DNA of 20,339 nucleotides from CAZYMI01 sp964648505 (GTDB taxonomy: Bacteria > Pseudomonadota > Alphaproteobacteria > Micavibrionales > Micavibrionaceae). Made by a program: the position numbers and the translations under genes. Shown here one piece after another: positions 6,386-12,607 of the stretch (position 1 is its first letter; each line of letters starts with the position of its first letter). The notes below the pieces were generated by a model. The model did no database searches. It was not told where the DNA came from and worked only from the letters and a program-made list of their open reading frames with translations. The stretch spans positions 1 through 20,339 of the forward strand of contig CAZYMI010000026.1 of the NCBI GenBank assembly GCA_964648505.1, in the 5' to 3' direction.

Positions 6386-7249
6386 TCACTGCGTTTGTAG
6401 GTAAGATATTTCATCCTTGATGGCTGATTGCTTCATTAACGCTGCATGCTCGGTAACCCAGCGTTTATTCTGCATACAGTATTCCGTATTGAAAATTTCA
6501 GGCAGCTCCATTCTTTTTGCGTAGCGGTTCTGGTTGTAACCGAAATAAAACGGCGTGAGATTAAAATCTACAAACGCTTTTAAATGGTTACTGACTATTT
6601 TGCGCGCATATGGCAAGGAAGCATAACGGCGTGCAGTTGTTTCGAAACTCTCGGCAGGTGCTCCGGTTAGTTCTTCCATGACGTGCGTCACGCCGCCTCC
6701 TAGCTCAAACGCACCCTGCCTATGGTCTTGCATGTAATGCGTCAACATGAACGCCTGATACGGATCAACCCCCTGCTGGCGCGCTACCTTCATAAACATC
6801 CAATACGGTAATTTTACCTTGAGGAGCTTATGGCCTAGTACTTTTGAAACAATCGCCGCCATTTCTTCGCTCGACAGTAGTGTCGTTCCGGTCGGGCGAT
6901 AGCTTTTACCTGCATGTTTCGTAGGATCATCCGTCAACAAGGCTGATGCTGCTTTTGCCATGTCTTCATTAGAAATCGGTGCTGATTTCCCTTCATGCAT
7001 CAGGATGGGGAAAAAATGAAGCAGCGATGCAAAGTCGATCACGCGCAGAAAATTATCGGCAAACATACCGGGGTTAAAAATAATATGTGCCACACCGGGA
7101 ATCATTGAGAACAACTGATCTACCAGCGATGTCTGACGTGTCATCAGTGCCGGATGATTTGCGTTTGATGTCCACTGACTCATCTGCACGATAGATTCGA
7201 GCTTCGCTTCACGTGCGGCAACGGCAAACGCACTTGCTGCATGGATCAT
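6386..7249 (-). pseudogene. NmrA-like NAD(P)-binding protein, N-terminus missing
   Basis: The reading frame gives 287 residues resembling the middle and C-terminal parts of NmrA/HSCARG-type atypical short-chain dehydrogenases. Conserved features seen are AAREAKLESIVQMSQWTSN (about residues 11-29), the NPGMFADNFL stretch (about 59-68) and the GKSYRPTGTTLLSSEEMA segment (about 114-131). The usual N-terminal Rossmann strand with its Gly-x-x-Gly-x-x-Gly loop, about 90 residues, is absent. The frame starts at an ATG that has no ribosome-binding site and abuts the sigma-factor fragment head to head at 7249/7250. The gene was therefore cut by a rearrangement and is unlikely to bind nucleotide. Confidence 0.7.
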
Positions 7250-7417
7250 GAGCGCATGCTGGCGGAGCTACCGAAAGACTTACGGCAAACCTACCGCCTG
7301 CTGATGGAATATAGCGTCACCGAGGCCGCCGAGCTTCTGGGTATTTCCCGCACGACCATGTCCAGCCGCTTGAAAAAGCTCAAGAAATTCATTGAGGACA
7401 AGACGGGCAAAAAATAA
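7250..7417 (+). pseudogene. C-terminal tail of a phage sigma-70-like factor
   Basis: The frame ending in TAA at 7415-7417 gives 55 residues with a helix-turn-helix, YSVTEAAELLGISRTTMSSR, of the sigma region 4 type, followed by a basic tail (KKLKKFIEDKTGKK). Full phage or ECF sigma factors are about 160-190 residues, so roughly two thirds of the gene, including the core-binding part, is gone. An internal ATG at 7256 could give a 53-residue DNA-binding peptide, but no ribosome-binding site supports that. The break coincides with the loss of the NmrA-like N-terminus. It lies just upstream of the early replication genes, where a phage regulator would be expected. It could instead be another HTH regulator tail. 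Confidence 0.65.
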
Positions 7418-7419
7418 AT

Positions 7420-7480
7420 TCAAAAAAACTGTTCGAACATCGTCGTTTTCCGGCGCGCCTGCATACCAGCCTTTTGTGAC
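7420..7480 (+). repeat. Right copy of the ~55-base direct repeat, candidate early promoter
   Basis: This repeats the element at 4404-4458 (AAAAAAACTG, CATCGTCGTTTTCC, GCATACCAG). It fills the gap between the sigma-like tail and the first early gene. The copy here has a four-base extension giving GTTCGAAC, itself a palindrome. Likely it carries the promoter or operator for the 7503-9812 operon. Confidence 0.6.
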
Positions 7481-7502
7481 CACAATCATCAAAGGAAAAT
7501 CA

Positions 7503-7715
7503 ATGGATCAGGCACAAAATGGCGATATCGCGATGTTTAAGTGGGTGCAGCACCAGCCGGTGGGCGCGCTTAAAATTCTCCCCGATGAGCGATTACAGGA
7601 AATTCGTGAAACGCTGGTGAAGGAAGTGCGTGAAGTTGGCCGCGCCCTGCAGTGGATTGATGGGATTATCAAACTCAAGGCCATCGAACGTGATAAGACG
7701 GAGGGCGGCGTTTAA
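7503..7715 (+). CDS. Small phage early protein, 70 residues
   Basis: This short cytoplasmic protein of unknown function is mostly helical. A polar N-terminus is followed by LPDERLQEIRETLVKEVREV and a second amphipathic helix ending in LKAIERDKTEGGV, so a coiled-coil dimer is possible. The ATG at 7503 is chosen because AAAGGAAAA lies just upstream; frames starting earlier run through the repeat element. Its TAA is directly followed by the ATG of the primase-helicase gene, so the two are translationally coupled. It may be an accessory factor in replication, judged from position only. Confidence 0.65.
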   Translation: MDQAQNGDIAMFKWVQHQPVGALKILPDERLQEIRETLVKEVREVGRALQWIDGIIKLKAIERDKTEGGV

Positions 7716-9812
7716 ATGGAAAGCCAGCCGCCCGCCAAAATCGTCCCCTTAAAACCGCCGGATGTGCAAGCGGTTAAATCCCGCTTGCTGCAAAACCTGC
7801 CGTATGTACTGCGTGCGCTTTTGCCCGCAGGCGTCGTGCGTGGGCAGAAATTCATGGTGGGTAATGTTGCGGGCGATGCGGGCGATAGTTTGATCGTTGA
7901 GCTGAGCGGTACCAAGGCGGGATTATGGCATGATTTTGCAACGGGCGCCGGTGGTGATGTGCTCGATCTCTGGGCAGCGATTAAAGGCTTTGATCGGCAG
8001 AGCCAGTTTCCCGTCTTACTACAGGATATTCAAAACCAGCTTGGGGCGGGGTTTCAAGAGAAGTCACCAGCACGACAATCACCCGCACCAAAACTGGGCA
8101 AGCCCACCGCCAAGTGGGATTATACCGATGCACAAGGCACGTTGATTGCCAGTGTGTATCGGTATGATCCACGTCCAGGGCAAAAGGAATTTAGGCCGTG
8201 GGATGCGCTGCGCGGGGTGATGCGTGCGCCGGAGATAAGACCGCTTTATAATCAGGTGGGTCTGAAAACGGCTGATGCGGTGGTACTGGTCGAGGGTGAG
8301 AAATGCGCCGCTGCGCTTATTGATCTTGGGATATGTGCCACCACGGCGATGCATGGCGCCAAAGCCCCGATTGATAAAACGGACTGGTCACCGCTCAAGG
8401 GCAAGCGCGTGATCGTCTGGCCAGATCATGATGAAGCTGGGCAGATCTATGCGCGTAATGCCGCCAGTGCCGCCGCGCGCGCTGGGGCGTTATCGGTTGA
8501 GATATTGAAAATCCCACCTGATAAGCCCGCTAAATGGGATGCTGCCGATGCAGTGGCCGAGGGGTTGGATGTTCAAGCTATCTTGAAGAATTGGGAGCGG
8601 ATGGTGGCCAAAGAAATTCCGCCGCCGCGCAAAACCCTGCCGCTTTACAGCATTGCCGAGTTGCAGCGGGATAACAGCCCGATACCGGATGATTTGATCG
8701 CTCCGCGTGTGCTTACCCCTGGCGGATTGTTGGTGCTGGGTGGTGCACCGAAAGTTGGTAAGAGCGATTTTTTGATTTCACTTCTCGCGCACATGGCCGG
8801 TGGTGCGCCGTTCTTAGGTATGAGCTGCGCTCGACCACTGCGCGTATTTTATCTGCAGGCCGAGGTGCAATATCACTATCTGCGCGAGCGCGTGCAGCGA
8901 TTGGCGATGAGTGATGCCGCCACACTTTTTCTTGATCAGAATTTTATCATCACACCACAAATATCCATCACATTGAATGATGCTGGGATTGCGCTGGTGA
9001 GCGAGGCGGTTAAAGAGCGTTTCAAAGACCAGTCACCCGATATTATTGCGATTGACCCGCTGAGAAATGTTTTTGATAGCGGCGGCATGGGCGGCGAAAA
9101 CGATAATGACGCCATGATGTTTTTTCTGGCGCAGAGATTGGAAGAACTGCGCCGCCGTATCAATCCCGATGCAGGGATTATTCTTGCCCACCATACCCGC
9201 AAAGCGTTCAAGAAAACGGCAGAGGAAGATCCGTTTCAGGCTTTGAGCGGCGCTGGAGCACTGCGGTCTTATTATTCATCCGGCATCATTCTGCACCGTG
9301 TAGACGAGAAACGGCCAGAGCGGCTGTTGATTTTTGAGCTGCGTAATGGCCCTGAAATCCCTGCCAAAACCATTCTACGCCGAGCGCAGGGCTGGGTTGA
9401 GGCCGATATTGATCTGGCAACGCTGATGCGCCAGCAGGAAGAATTGCAGGCGCAGGCCGAAAATATCCGCAAGACCGACACGATCATCCGCCTGATTTTT
9501 GATGAGGCGAAACACAGCCGCATTTATACCGCCAATCAATTCGCAGAAAGTTTTGAGAATAAAGAAGGCCTGGGCAGTGCCCGCACCATCCGTGATCGGA
9601 TCAGCGCGCTGGCCAGTAAAGGCCATGTGAAGTTTTTCAAAAATGCAGATGCCTATGGTCTGCCGCTTCTGCCGCGCAGTCGTCAGGGATATGTGTGCGT
9701 TGACGGCATGACGCTCAAAAGCGGCGCGCTGGTCATGGCTACGCACATGAAGCATCCCGACACGGGTGAGATCTTCCCTATCGCCGATCTGTTCAATGGG
9801 GGTGTGTTATGA
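7716..9812 (+). CDS. Phage/plasmid primase-helicase (TOPRIM plus RepA-like ATPase)
   Basis: This 698-residue protein probably primes and unwinds DNA at the element's origin. An N-terminal segment, GLWHDFATGAGGDVLDLWAA (about residues 69-88), resembles the region after the zinc finger of DnaG-type primases, but no zinc-binding Cys set is visible. A TOPRIM domain follows with VVLVEGEKCAAAL (about 189-201) and the acidic WPDHDEAG (about 234-241). A RecA-fold ATPase has Walker A GGAPKVGKSD (about 337-346), Walker B IIAIDPLRNVF (about 442-452) and ILAHHTRKAF (about 489-498), as in RepA-type hexameric helicases. The C-terminal ~130 residues look like a winged helix. It lies directly upstream of an iteron-like repeat array that may be its target. 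Confidence 0.88.
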   Translation: MESQPPAKIVPLKPPDVQAVKSRLLQNLPYVLRALLPAGVVRGQKFMVGNVAGDAGDSLIVELSGTKAGLWHDFATGAGGDVLDLWAAIKGFDRQSQFPVLLQDIQNQLGAGFQEKSPARQSPAPKLGKPTAKWDYTDAQGTLIASVYRYDPRPGQKEFRPWDALRGVMRAPEIRPLYNQVGLKTADAVVLVEGEKCAAALIDLGICATTAMHGAKAPIDKTDWSPLKGKRVIVWPDHDEAGQIYARNAASAAARAGALSVEILKIPPDKPAKWDAADAVAEGLDVQAILKNWERMVAKEIPPPRKTLPLYSIAELQRDNSPIPDDLIAPRVLTPGGLLVLGGAPKVGKSDFLISLLAHMAGGAPFLGMSCARPLRVFYLQAEVQYHYLRERVQRLAMSDAATLFLDQNFIITPQISITLNDAGIALVSEAVKERFKDQSPDIIAIDPLRNVFDSGGMGGENDNDAMMFFLAQRLEELRRRINPDAGIILAHHTRKAFKKTAEEDPFQALSGAGALRSYYSSGIILHRVDEKRPERLLIFELRNGPEIPAKTILRRAQGWVEADIDLATLMRQQEELQAQAENIRKTDTIIRLIFDEAKHSRIYTANQFAESFENKEGLGSARTIRDRISALASKGHVKFFKNADAYGLPLLPRSRQGYVCVDGMTLKSGALVMATHMKHPDTGEIFPIADLFNGGVL

Positions 9813-10087
9813 GCTGCCGTCTCATTGCCGACTGCCGACTGATTGCCAACTCACCGCCGACTGAAACTCGCGCAAAGCCGAATAAAATATGGGTTTTTGC
9901 TCAAAAGTTCAGTCGGCAATTGCCGTCTCAATTTATGCTTCTGCCGACTGAGATTAAGCCAGCAAATTCAACGGATTATTTCAGTCGGCAAGTCGGCAAC
10001 ACCCCTCCCTCCTACGGAGGGGAGCTGACGCCGCCATCTCAATTGGCGGCCCTCGCTCACCCCATCACCCCATCTGCAAAAAAATGA
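9809..10087 (+). CDS. Doubtful small ORF running through the repeat array
   Basis: A 92-codon frame starts with an ATGA overlap with the primase-helicase stop, which favours coupled translation. Yet its product (CRLIADCRLIANSP...) is simply the tandem 11-base repeats read as codons, its later part is Pro/Ser/Thr-rich low complexity, and it has no recognisable domain. I think the DNA repeats are the function and the open frame is incidental, but a small expressed protein cannot be excluded. Confidence 0.25.
   Translation: MSCRLIADCRLIANSPPTETRAKPNKIWVFAQKFSRQLPSQFMLLPTEIKPANSTDYFSRQVGNTPPSYGGELTPPSQLAALAHPITPSAKK
9815..9998 (+). repeat. Iteron-like 11-base repeat array, candidate replication origin
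   Basis: Five head-to-tail units based on TGCCGACTGAT fill 9815-9865: TGCCGTCTCAT (9815), a 7-base unit TGCCGAC (9826), TGCCGACTGAT (9833), TGCCAACTCAC (9844) and CGCCGACTGAA (9855). Further copies follow, inverted at 9909-9918 (TCAGTCGGCA), direct at 9921 and 9942, and inverted at 9981-9990 and 9991-9998. The 9942/9981 and 9856/9909 pairs form long inverted repeats with AT-rich spacers. Eleven-base spacing puts units on one DNA face. Position just after a RepA-like gene suits binding sites for that protein or for a regulator. Confidence 0.65.
10002..10050 (+). other. Two consecutive hairpins after the iteron-like array
   Basis: CCCCTCC (10002-10008) pairs with GGAGGGG (10016-10022), and GCCGCCA pairs with TTGGCGGC about 10 bases further on. 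No T tract follows, so these are not standard terminators. They could end or attenuate the early transcript before the DUF6362 gene or be part of the origin. Confidence 0.4.
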
Positions 10088-10099
10088 AAGGAACTTTGC

Positions 10100-10510
10100 A
10101 TGCATGATCACTTTGAGCCAGAAAAAATCTTAAGCCACGATGAAAGTTATGTGGAGGATCGCATTCAGTCTGCCGCCCGTACCTTGCGGCGATTGCCTGA
10201 TGTGAAAGTGCAAGGGTATTTCTCGACCTGGCCGACCATCATCCGTGAGCCGATGGAAATCCTACAGATGGAACCAGAAAAAATGCGCGTGCGTCCCTCG
10301 CAGCAGGACATCACTGACATGGAAGAAGTTTTGTTCATCTGGCTCAAATGGATTGAACCTGAAGAACGCCGTCTTGTGTGGCTGCGGGCGGAGCGTGTGC
10401 GCTGGAAACTGATCTGCGCCCGCATGGGCGTTGGCCGCACCAAAGCGTGGGAGATGTACCGCCGTGCGCTGACCCGTATTGCCGCGCGTCTTCCCTTCAT
10501 ACCCGAATAA
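10100..10510 (+). CDS. DUF6362 family phage protein
   Basis: This 136-residue protein is of the DUF6362 type, common in alphaproteobacterial prophages between replication and packaging genes; its role is not established. Typical features are the RTLRRLPDVKVQGYFSTWP stretch (about residues 28-46), an acidic linker, MEEVLFIWLKWIEPEERRLVW (about 74-94) and a C-terminal helix-turn-helix-like part (RMGVGRTKAWEMYRRAL, about 112-128), which suggests DNA binding. AAAGGA lies 8-13 bases before the ATG. It follows the repeat array and precedes DUF3489, an order I associate with this phage type. Confidence 0.8.
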   Translation: MHDHFEPEKILSHDESYVEDRIQSAARTLRRLPDVKVQGYFSTWPTIIREPMEILQMEPEKMRVRPSQQDITDMEEVLFIWLKWIEPEERRLVWLRAERVRWKLICARMGVGRTKAWEMYRRALTRIAARLPFIPE

Positions 10511-10544
10511 TCAAAATGAGCAATGAAATAAGCGTTTATTCAAC

Positions 10545-10573
10545 TTGATGTTCTTGCCGAATGAAGCGTTCAT
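10545..10573 (+). promoter_or_regulatory. Repeated upstream element with ATGAAGCGTTCAT palindrome, copy 1
   Basis: TTGATG, then GCCGA directly followed by ATGAAGCGTTCAT (arms ATGAA/TTCAT around GCG). Nearly the same sequence recurs at 11031-11064 before the next early gene. It lies 34 bases before the DUF3489 start. A shared operator or promoter for the two genes is likely. Confidence 0.55.
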
Positions 10574-10606
10574 GACATGAAAACCACCCGCGAAAGGAGC
10601 GATAAA

Positions 10607-10981
10607 ATGCCTAAAAAACCAAGCAAATCCAAACCAAAACCGCCTGCAAGAAGCAAAGTTAAAGCGGCAATTAAAACCAAAGAACAAGGTAATGGTCACC
10701 CCATTGATGAAAGCCATCTCTCTGCGCCGATGAAGGCTGCACTGGCGGGCGTTGCCGCCATGCCCGTGAAGCGCGAAACAAAACTGACCGCGCTGGTTGC
10801 CCTGTTGTCGCGGCCAGAGGGGGCAAATATCGAGGATATGATCGCCGCTACGGGCTGGCAAAAGCACACGATCCGCAGCGCACTCTCACATGCGCTCACC
10901 AAAAAACATGGTTACCAAATTGTCTCTGAAAAGCCAGAAAACAGCGCGCGTATCTACAAAATTACGGGTCGTGCGCAATGA
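10607..10981 (+). CDS. DUF3489 family protein (winged-helix type)
   Basis: This 124-residue protein has a Lys/Pro-rich basic tail (residues 1-35) and a DUF3489 domain: KLTALVALLSRPEGANIEDM (about 65-84), the AATGWQKHTIRSALSHALTK recognition part (about 86-105) and a strand-rich end (YQIVSEKPENSARIYKIT). The fold predicted for the family is a winged helix, so DNA binding is likely, and the basic tail would add non-specific affinity. The ATG at 10607 is preferred over 10577 because AAAGGAG lies 9 bases upstream. DUF3489 proteins often travel with DUF2924 and recombinases in alphaproteobacterial mobile elements. The palindromic element upstream could be its own operator. Confidence 0.82.
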   Translation: MPKKPSKSKPKPPARSKVKAAIKTKEQGNGHPIDESHLSAPMKAALAGVAAMPVKRETKLTALVALLSRPEGANIEDMIAATGWQKHTIRSALSHALTKKHGYQIVSEKPENSARIYKITGRAQ

Positions 10982-11030
10982 TTACAAAACAATCAAAACG
11001 CCTGATTATTAGCGGTTTTATGATGTCTTA

Positions 11031-11064
11031 TTCAGTTGATAATCAGCCGAAATGAAGCGTTCAT
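11031..11064 (+). promoter_or_regulatory. Repeated upstream element, copy 2
   Basis: TTCAGTTGAT, then GCCGA and ATGAAGCGTTCAT (11052-11064), match copy 1 at 10545-10573 with small gaps. It lies 28 bases before the 11092 gene. Two copies before two consecutive early genes suggest joint control. Confidence 0.55.
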
Positions 11065-11091
11065 AGAGATGTAAGCAAAGGAGAACGCCCC

Positions 11092-11601
11092 ATGAAAAAG
11101 ACAATTAAAAACACCGAGATTTTAGCAACCGCAAACAAAGAATGGGGCTTTTGGGGAACAGCCGAGCGCAACGGGTATGATACTGAGCTGACCTGGAACA
11201 CCGCTAGCAAGTTTTTAATCGCCGCGTTTGATTTAACCGCCGAACAAGCCCGCGATGTTTTAGATGCGCGCTTTGGCAGACACTTGGCTGACGATCTGAG
11301 CTTTATCAAAGGCACGCTCACAGAAAAAACCATCACCGCGCATTTGAAACTGCGCATTGCCGATGCAGGTTGGCGTAAAAGTTTTGAGACTTCGATTACT
11401 GAGGTCACGGGTAAAATCTTCCCTCGCACAGCCAAGCTTACCAAGGCCGAGCTGATAAGCCTGATTGCCGAAAAACACCTGCGCATTGAAACACTGGAAA
11501 CCCGCAACGCGGACGGGCTGGATTTTCACGATGTGGCGGTCTGGAGCATCAAGGATGCGCTGGAAGCTGCTTTTGAAGCAGGCCGCAAGGCTAGAAAATA
11601 A
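11092..11601 (+). CDS. Phage early protein with DUF6900-like C-terminus
   Basis: This 169-residue cytoplasmic protein has unknown function and two parts. Residues 10-65 (ANKEWGFWGTAERNGYDTEL, later LDARFGRHLADDLSF) resemble a small domain seen in mobile-element proteins of alphaproteobacteria. Residues 115-168 (IAEKHLRIETLETRNADGLD followed by FHDVAVWSIKDALEAAFEAG) resemble DUF6900. The two domains are often separate small proteins, so this may be a fusion. AAAGGAGAA lies 8-16 bases before the ATG. It carries the shared palindromic element upstream and forms an operon with the next two genes. Confidence 0.7.
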   Translation: MKKTIKNTEILATANKEWGFWGTAERNGYDTELTWNTASKFLIAAFDLTAEQARDVLDARFGRHLADDLSFIKGTLTEKTITAHLKLRIADAGWRKSFETSITEVTGKIFPRTAKLTKAELISLIAEKHLRIETLETRNADGLDFHDVAVWSIKDALEAAFEAGRKARK

Positions 11602-11611
11602 GGGGCAGAAA

Positions 11612-11839
11612 ATGAACAAACGCATGCAAGAACGGGCAGATGCTTATTACACGGCCAAAGAGAAAATTGTGGCCACCATGATGAAAATTGCAAATCGCAT
11701 CCACAACCCGCCACCAGCTGAGCGTAAAATGCCAGAACAGATTGTGGCGCACGACATCACCAAGCTGAAGCAGGCGCATATGAAACTGCGAGAGATGGCT
11801 GACATCCTCGGTATTGAAACCCAAGCGCTGGAGGTTTGA
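11612..11839 (+). CDS. Small helical phage protein, 75 residues
   Basis: This has unknown function. The product is Lys/Met/Ala-rich and nearly all helix (ERADAYYTAKEKIVATMMKI, later KLKQAHMKLREMADILGIET), so a coiled-coil or DNA-associated role is conceivable. The ATG at 11612 follows an AGGGGCAG ribosome-binding site; the longer frame starting at 11465 lies inside the previous gene and is not credible. It starts 10 bases after that gene's stop and ends 2 bases before the next start. Confidence 0.6.
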   Translation: MNKRMQERADAYYTAKEKIVATMMKIANRIHNPPPAERKMPEQIVAHDITKLKQAHMKLREMADILGIETQALEV

Positions 11840-11841
11840 GT

Positions 11842-12195
11842 ATGGCTAGAGAAATCATTCAGGTTGTCTACGCCCGCAAGCCTGTCGATTGGCACGAGAT
11901 TGAATCGGGCAGCCGTCCCGATTGTGGTGAGGCTATCCCAACCCAAGTGTCTGAAACGCGGGAAATGACGGAAGCTGAATACAACGCCTTCATTGCCCGC
12001 CCGCTGGCAAAACATGAATGGCTGGCAGGCAAAGGCGGCTATCAAGGCAATATCAAACAAGCCATCGCGCTGGTATGCCCTGGGCGTGAAACCCTCTATG
12101 TCGACCCCTCAGGCTCTGATTATGGGCGGTATGTCGGGCGGGCGGTGGTGGCTTGTCAGGATATTCCGATCCCTGAGGCCACAAAATTGGACTGA
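11842..12195 (+). CDS. Phage early protein, unknown function
   Basis: This 117-residue soluble protein has a start strand MAREIIQVVYARKPVDWHEI, an acidic helix EMTEAEYNAFIARPL (about residues 40-54) and a well-ordered core HEWLAGKGGYQGN and ETLYVDPSGSDYGRYVG (about 87-103). I recall similar proteins next to DUF6900/DUF3489 genes in rhizobial and related prophages but know no function. The ATG at 11842 lies in TGAGTATG, 2 bases after the previous stop and with GGAGG upstream; a TTG at 11836 is less likely. It is the last gene of the early module; the hipBA operator starts 21 bases later. Confidence 0.65.
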   Translation: MAREIIQVVYARKPVDWHEIESGSRPDCGEAIPTQVSETREMTEAEYNAFIARPLAKHEWLAGKGGYQGNIKQAIALVCPGRETLYVDPSGSDYGRYVGRAVVACQDIPIPEATKLD

Positions 12196-12216
12196 AAATT
12201 ATCAAATCTCTTGCTT

Positions 12217-12272
12217 CAATGCTTATTATTATATACATTTTAACCGTTTTGTGTATATAATAGTAAGCATTG
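12217..12272 (+). promoter_or_regulatory. hipBA operator: 21-base inverted repeat with promoter
   Basis: The arms 12217-12237 and 12252-12272 (CAATGCTTA...ATATACA and its reverse complement) match at 20 of 21 positions, with a 14-base spacer. A TATAAT lies inside the right arm at 12256-12261, so a protein bound here would block transcription. This is the expected layout for autorepression by HipB, possibly with HipA as corepressor. It ends 5 bases before the hipB start codon. Confidence 0.75.
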
Positions 12273-12277
12273 GAGAT

Positions 12278-12607
12278 ATGAAGATGCCGAGAAAAACAGC
12301 CCCTTTACCTCCCACGCTTCAGGATATCCTGAAGATACTGGGAGAGAATATCAAGCTGGCACGTCTGCGCCGCAAGATCACAACGGTCATGCTGGCCGAA
12401 CGGGCTGGCATGAATCGTGTCACTCTGACCAAGGTTGAAAATGGTGATAGTGCCGTCACGTTGGGCGCTTATGCCAGCGTGCTTTTTTGTCTTGGGCTGG
12501 AGAAGGATCTCTTGCTGATAGGTCAGGATGATCCGCTTGGTCGTAAACTTCAGGATGCTGAAATAACGCAAACAAAAGAACGTGTTGCGAAACGGAAAAA
12601 ATTATGA
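12278..12607 (+). CDS. hipB: HipB-type antitoxin, XRE helix-turn-helix
   Basis: This 109-residue protein should bind the operator just upstream, repress the hipBA operon and neutralise HipA. The helix-turn-helix spans about residues 21-75: LGENIKLARLRRKITTVMLA, then ERAGMNRVTLTKVENG with the recognition helix. A basic tail (QTKERVAKRKKL) ends the protein. Two starts, ATG 12278 and ATG 12284, are possible; GGAG at 12272-12275 favours the second by spacing. The stop overlaps the hipA start as ATGA, so the pair is translationally coupled. It interrupts the order early genes to tail genes, as expected for cargo carried by a prophage. Confidence 0.85.
   Translation: MKMPRKTAPLPPTLQDILKILGENIKLARLRRKITTVMLAERAGMNRVTLTKVENGDSAVTLGAYASVLFCLGLEKDLLLIGQDDPLGRKLQDAEITQTKERVAKRKKL

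Noticed and set aside
7392..7502. N-terminal extension of the 70-residue early protein to 7392
   Set aside because: The extension runs through the sigma-like gene end and the repeat element; ATG 7503 has a clear ribosome-binding site.
9815..9998. A CRISPR array
   Set aside because: The repeats are only 11 bases, some directly abutting and some inverted, without regular 25-40 base spacers, and no cas gene is near.
10165..10500. Minus-strand 111-codon frame
   Set aside because: It is the antisense of the DUF6362 gene with Arg/Ser-rich shadow composition.
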